NCBI GenBank assembly: GCA_037975125.1
Contig: CM075853.1
Span: 24,749,399-24,813,398, forward strand
Length of the DNA stretch: 64,000 nt
Reading direction: 5' to 3'
Source of the DNA: Latrodectus hesperus
Taxonomy: Eukaryota > Arthropoda > Arachnida > Araneae > Theridiidae
The position numbers were made by a program, and so were the translations under genes. The notes beneath the pieces were generated by a model. It was not told the DNA's origin and ran no database searches. It saw nothing but the letters and a program-made list of their open reading frames with translations. Below, in pieces: positions 60,701-64,000 of the stretch; position 1 is the first letter of the stretch; the number at the start of each line of letters is the position of its first letter.

Positions 60701-62960
60701 TTGTGGTACTACTATCGGTTTTCACAACTGGTCGGTGTGGCAAAAAATGAGAGGTTTCGTTTTCACACTCAATTTTTTCTATTATTTGTAATTCCTCCCA
60801 TTCCTTAAATACAGCTTTATAATCTTCTAAAATCCCATTCCGTTGTGCGCGTTCACACATTTTTTTATGTCGTTTCCATGTCAAATTTTTATTGGAAGGC
60901 AACTCAACTGTATTTGCTTTAAAAGGTAAATAAAGTTCATATCTGCCATCCGGCAGAATCTTCATACTCTTTTCAAACTCCTGTATCACCTTTAAATGCT
61001 CATTATTTTTGTTTAACCTCTGAACTGGATCAAGAATCCCAATACTTTCCAAATCCCACAACTCAGTAATAGATGAATTCGAAACATATAAAGAAATAAC
61101 ACTCAAAACAGTATCAGATATTGCATCACGTTTACTAAGCATTTCCTGTTTTCCCATCAGAATGAATCCTAACCGCGTCTCTAACAAAAACAAACCCGAA
61201 TTCAATTTGATAGGTTTATCCATAAACAAAAACCCTACGACATCAACACCCAAAAGCAAATCTATTTCGTATTCAGGTGCCTCACTGTCTGATAAAATAA
61301 TCCCCTTTTCAGTTAACTCATTCATAATAGTAGAACAGTTGATTTTTGGCACATTGCCACAAATTCTCTCTTCGGAAAGAGCTTCAACACTTAGAGTGAA
61401 TGAGTCATCCAACGAACTAATAACCAATTCGTAAACATCATGTATCTGACTCGGCGTTTCTCTTCCGCCGAATAACGAAAGCTGCATTTTCACTTTGTTA
61501 GTTGATTCAATACCTAATTTTTCGATTGCATGCTTTGAGATGTAGGAATACTGAGATCCGCTATCTATTAACGTTCGACACGTTACCACTCTGTCATTTG
61601 CACGTATTTTTACAATTAAAGTCATTAAGTAAACATTATGCTTAACACAACTATTGGTTAATGAATTAGCTTCGATGAAGTCCGATTTACTACTTTCTTT
61701 AGAAATGTCACATAATAAATAATGGTGCGGCTTGGCACAATATAAACAGGAATTTTTTACTTTACAGGATTTTGAAAAGTGCGAGGCAGAGAAACATGAA
61801 AAACAGGCTCTATGTTTCAGCAAACATTTTTTCTTTTCATCTAAGGACATTTTTCTCGCTTTCAAACAGTCCCTGGAGTGATGATTCCCATTACAAAAAA
61901 CACAAAGTAAAATTCGCTTACCTGTGTTGCCTCTAGTGTTAGTGCTTACCAATGACGCTGCCGTCGGGTAATTATCTAATTTGTGCACTGCATCTTTCTT
62001 CTTGAAGTTAGAAGAAGAAGCGAAACCAGTTCGAGCTAACTCGACCATCTCTTCTCCTTTTACTTCTTGCTTAAGAAAATCCATTAAATTCTCCAGTGAA
62101 CGATTCTCAGCATCAGACGCTGGTCTCATGTTTCTGCTCCTTTCCCATGCCAGCAATACCTCTTCCGGCAAACAAGATTCCACTAAAGGACTTAGAAAAT
62201 CACCGTACTTTTCCTGGGTTCGCCCTAGACTCTCTAGGGCCCGTATCTTCGCTTCTAACTCGTCGTATAATGTCGGAAGATCTGTCTTGGAACGTCCGGT
62301 GACGGCATTTTTCATAACCATGGTGAGCAGGTCTCTAACATAAACTTGCACTAAAAGATCCTCACGTCCGAATCTCTCCTTAAGCTGGGATATCGCCTTG
62401 GAGTAATTATCCGCCGTTGCAGGGAAACTCTCCACCACACGAGCTGCTTTCGATTTCGGCACTACGGATTGCAGGAGGTACTGAAATTTATCCTCATTGG
62501 GGATACTTGCATCATCGTGAATTTTACTAAACTGACTCCAAAAGGTCAAATAGTCTTTAACATCGCCGCTGAACTTCTTTAGCTCTATTTTGGGAAGTTT
62601 GAACTTTCTCTTTTCAGAACATTCTATTGCTTTCGGTTCTTTCAAAGATAGCCGATCAATTCGCGAACATAGTTCGGAGAACTTATCTCTATATTCCTCG
62701 GCAGTCAGGAAATCCTCCTCGTGTTCTGTTTCGGAATCTTCTTCTTTCAGAATAAGGTCCGTAATATTTCCTTGGCAAACTTCTAAGCGTGTAAATTTAT
62801 CGCTAATTTGCGATTTCAAAACCGAAAGTCGATTGACATCCGGGCTCTCTTGGCAAAGTTCAGTCTCAATTTTATTCGCACAGGCAGTAAATGAGATACG
62901 AAACGATTTTCGTTGTCTTTTTAGTTGCGTCACATCCATTTTCAGGCTCAAACTAATCAA
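57735..62960 (-). CDS. BEL/Pao gag-pol polyprotein, intact, 1,741 aa
   Basis: One frame with no stop or shift, from 62,960 to TAA-side end at 57,735. A second in-frame Met at residue 8 (MDVTQLK) may be the real start. Domains in order: gag-like DUF1759 (about 125-290); two or three CCHC-type zinc knuckles (353-417, CVFCNGNHHSRDC and later C/H sets); retropepsin-like A17 protease with DSG at 467-469; reverse transcriptase (about 690-930) with FGVTSSPF at 840 and YVDN at 876-879; RNase H (about 1030-1160, FVDACKEAY and WSDSMVALYWL); integrase zinc-binding domain with H2C2 (about 1333-1373); integrase core with Asp1405, Asp1464 (YSDNGTNF) and Glu1510 (GGFWERL); and DUF5641 (about 1580-1685). Length and order are typical of Pao/BEL elements, in which gag and pol share one frame. 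Plus-strand open frames across it are shadows. Confidence 0.97.
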   Translation of the reverse strand: MISLSLKMDVTQLKRQRKSFRISFTACANKIETELCQESPDVNRLSVLKSQISDKFTRLEVCQGNITDLILKEEDSETEHEEDFLTAEEYRDKFSELCSRIDRLSLKEPKAIECSEKRKFKLPKIELKKFSGDVKDYLTFWSQFSKIHDDASIPNEDKFQYLLQSVVPKSKAARVVESFPATADNYSKAISQLKERFGREDLLVQVYVRDLLTMVMKNAVTGRSKTDLPTLYDELEAKIRALESLGRTQEKYGDFLSPLVESCLPEEVLLAWERSRNMRPASDAENRSLENLMDFLKQEVKGEEMVELARTGFASSSNFKKKDAVHKLDNYPTAASLVSTNTRGNTGKRILLCVFCNGNHHSRDCLKARKMSLDEKKKCLLKHRACFSCFSASHFSKSCKVKNSCLYCAKPHHYLLCDISKESSKSDFIEANSLTNSCVKHNVYLMTLIVKIRANDRVVTCRTLIDSGSQYSYISKHAIEKLGIESTNKVKMQLSLFGGRETPSQIHDVYELVISSLDDSFTLSVEALSEERICGNVPKINCSTIMNELTEKGIILSDSEAPEYEIDLLLGVDVVGFLFMDKPIKLNSGLFLLETRLGFILMGKQEMLSKRDAISDTVLSVISLYVSNSSITELWDLESIGILDPVQRLNKNNEHLKVIQEFEKSMKILPDGRYELYLPFKANTVELPSNKNLTWKRHKKMCERAQRNGILEDYKAVFKEWEELQIIEKIECENETSHFLPHRPVVKTDSSTTKIRPVFDASARETGNISLNDLLHKGPNLIEQIPDIIDRFRSYPIGISADIEKAFLQLGIAPEHRDFLKFFYPTGKEQIVYRHSRVVFGVTSSPFMLAAALSHLLEHVPDEDSEIANKLKLSFYVDNCVAGVNDVRQQEEFILKARAILSRGCFNLRNWESNVECQYLSKSTGTTKVLGMLWDLDRDVLKCNICMEDLKSDCNITKRFILATVQKIFDPLGILCSATLLPKILLQNTWKLKLSWDSPLPDDVVKPFLKWWSEVGRLADIEIPRYFEINDTTQMHVFVDACKEAYATCIFLRSDTSQGVRVALIRAKSRVAPLKQITIPRLELMACCIGARLAHSVQQALNITEMETIFWSDSMVALYWLRHKGGWSVFVSNRIKEIKTLFPDSEWRHVPGKINPADLISRGCSPSYLVESHWWIGPSWLVESPDAWPISELNNCETSEITSERKRVRVCNLNLTEKNVPWYAEKFSKFHSIIRLVAWVLRFVNNARSSVNQRKVGKLSLEEIENAEIRLIHSVQTQSFPDEKSLRNLCVFKDGNNIFRVKTRITERIDAPHFLSPILLPNNCIFTQRLIEHFHTTNYHAGTQLLLSIIREKYWILGGRKTIRKIWNACVRCRRFKSKSPMTDPVSLPANRVEDAAVFEVVGIDLAGPLYIKGGSKVWIVLYTCALFRAVHLELVSSLSSDAFLLSFRRFVARRGRPRVIYSDNGTNFRGAYNELAAIDWNEVSRYAEIQRIAWKFIPPTAAWWGGFWERLVRTVKELLRRSLGKAIFTYEELMTILCECEKVVNSRPLTYLSEDMQDLTPITPAMFLIDRSIVDDKDLDIRDANHYRKRLRFRSKVIVALRKRFRNEYLGLLIQRQRQNPQSYNIHPGDIVLIGDDVRKRLQWPLARVLELIPGKDGQVRTVKLKTQSSTIVRPIQRVFPLEVSGDDLESLPLQSIQQTESVKSPSPSSEVTQPQVTRCGRAIRRPKKLNLVTVADVFE

Positions 62961-62975
62961 CTAGCTGCCGAAAAC

Positions 62976-62993
62976 GCCCCACGTTGGGCGCCA
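62976..62993 (-). other. Primer-binding site
   Basis: On the minus strand TGGCGCCCAACGTGGGG begins 7 bases inside the 5' LTR, starting with the TGG that pairs with a tRNA CCA end. The tRNA species was not assigned. Confidence 0.75.
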
Positions 62994-63000
62994 GAAATTA

Positions 63001-63275
63001 TGTAACGTTACGCTCTATAACGAAACAACTCAAAAAGTTTAAGCAGGGCTGACATCTACCCGATGTCGTATTTCGACAGATTAATTAATTTTACTGAATA
63101 AAACTCAGAATGTGAAACGAAACTAACATTTAATAAAGCACACAGAACATTACAAACTACATGGACAAAGTTACAAGGTCTACTAAAGAGAAAAAGTAAT
63201 ATAAACATATGACGTCAGCTCGTGCGGGATGCGCACGGCACATGATTGGTGGGTGAGGTGCTGCCATTCGCAACA
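63001..63275 (-). repeat. 5' LTR of the BEL/Pao element
   Basis: 275 bp, nearly identical to 57,431-57,706. It ends at the TGTAC target duplication. Confidence 0.96.
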
Positions 63276-63280
63276 TGTAC

Positions 63281-63493
63281 AATCACACATACATATTAGT
63301 AGCTCAGTGAATTGCAATAAAACGTGCTTAATAAACATGGATGACTTTATAATTTGACAAAACAATCATATGTTAAAATTTATTCTCAAATTTCCAAACC
63401 ATGTTAGACAACTGAAAAATTTCTACAAATTATTAAATGTTTAAAATTTTATATATAAATATAATTTTGTAATAGAAAATATAAAGCAAAAGT
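63281..63493 (-). other. Legumain-like gene intron continued (inferred)
   Basis: AT-rich flank of the BEL insertion. No exon seen. Confidence 0.55.
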
Positions 63494-64000
63494 ATAGATA
63501 GATAATTACAATTAGATAGATAGATAGATAGATAATTACAATTAGATAGATAGATAGATAGATATATATACATATATAGATAGATAGATAGATAGATAAT
63601 TACAATTAGATAGATAGATAGATAGATAATTACAATTAGATAGATAGATAGATAGATAGATAATTACAATTAGATAGATAGATAGATAGATAGATAATTA
63701 CAATTAGATAGATAGATAGATAGATAATTACAATTAGATAGATAGATAGATAGATAGATAATTACAATTAGATAGATAGATAGATAGATAGATAATTACA
63801 ATTAGATAGATAGATAGATAGATAATTACAATTAGATAGATAGATAGATAGATAATTACAATTAGATAGATAATTACAATTAGATAGATAGATAGATAGA
63901 TAATTACAATTAGATAGATAGATAGATAGATAATTACAATTAGATAGATAATTACAATTAGATAGATAGATAGATAGATAATTACAATTAGATAGATAGA
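63494..64000. repeat. GATA-based minisatellite, running off the window end
   Basis: About 16 units, each a run of one to six TAGA/GATA tetramers followed by ATTACAATT. Unit length varies mostly in tetramer number (commonly 26-34 bp). One unit near 63,563-63,580 carries a TATATACATATATA interruption. Confidence 0.95.

Larger units (their letters stand above)
57426..63280 (-). mobile_element. Complete BEL/Pao LTR retrotransposon with 5-bp target duplication
   Basis: The element (57,431-63,275; 5,845 bp) lies between two copies of TGTAC (57,426-57,430 and 63,276-63,280). Read on the minus strand, the order is 5' LTR, primer-binding-like site, one long gag-pol frame, polypurine tract, 3' LTR. 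The LTRs start TGTTG and end TTACA on that strand and differ by only a handful of substitutions and one- to two-base indels, so insertion was fairly recent. It sits in the same orientation as the legumain-like gene. All parts needed for autonomous retrotransposition appear present, subject to the RT active-site note under findings. Confidence 0.97.

Noticed and set aside
58204..62964. Plus-strand open frames of 60-124 codons across this span
   Set aside because: All lie antisense to the intact BEL gag-pol frame and carry no recognisable domain; they are shadows.
63494..64000. Regularly spaced repeats resembling a CRISPR array
   Set aside because: The spacers are GATA runs of variable length, not unique sequence, and the genome is eukaryotic. 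It is a minisatellite.

Overview
This is an AT-rich metazoan nuclear window (not bacterial). It has long introns with GT-AG boundaries, frequent (TA)n microsatellites, tRNA-derived SINEs, and LINE, mariner/Tc1, hAT, pogo-like and BEL/Pao elements. This mix, together with the base composition, fits an arthropod, most likely a chelicerate such as a spider. That assignment is inference from composition and element types; no diagnostic marker was available.

Region 1 (1-35,077, plus strand) is the 3' two-thirds of the gene for mitochondrial isoleucyl-tRNA synthetase (IARS2). Fourteen exons join in a consistent reading frame, giving about 652 residues from position 479. They cover part of the CP1 editing domain, the rest of the catalytic core with KMSKS, the anticodon-binding domain and a C-terminal four-cysteine zinc motif. 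The stop overlaps an AATAAA signal. Its introns hold a palindrome joined to a SINE, two 5'-truncated LINE insertions with clean target-site duplications, a minus-strand R1/Jockey-type LINE relic, a mariner relic, a minus-strand hAT relic, a second SINE and several perfect fold-back repeats.

Region 2 (about 35.1-49.0 kb) is intergenic and repeat-dense. It holds a SINE, two large hairpins, an internally deleted mariner, several tRNA-derived SINE pieces on both strands, a complete but decayed Tc1-like transposon with TIRs and TA duplication (42,737-44,270), a 110-bp tandem array, and copies of a dispersed repeat called Rep-A here.

Region 3 (49.05-50.12 kb, plus) is a compact single-exon gene for a 297-residue protein of unknown function with a signal peptide and a transmembrane helix. 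It has its own TATA box and poly(A) signal.

Region 4 (50.1-55.5 kb) is intergenic: another Rep-A copy, long (TA)n tracts, a SINE relic and a pogo/Tigger-like TIR element (53,819-54,721).

Region 5 (55.5-64.0 kb, minus) carries the last four coding exons of a legumain-like gene (asparaginyl endopeptidase, C-terminal prodomain). Upstream of them, probably inside an intron and in the same orientation, sits an almost pristine BEL/Pao LTR retrotransposon (57,431-63,275) with a 5-bp target duplication, near-identical LTRs, a primer-binding-like site, a polypurine tract and an uninterrupted 1,741-residue gag-pol. The window ends in a GATA-based minisatellite.

The host genes show no sign of functional linkage. 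No new multi-gene system is evident. The points most worth following up are the recurrent fold-back repeats, the intact BEL element inside the legumain gene, the uncharacterised single-exon protein and the Rep-A family.
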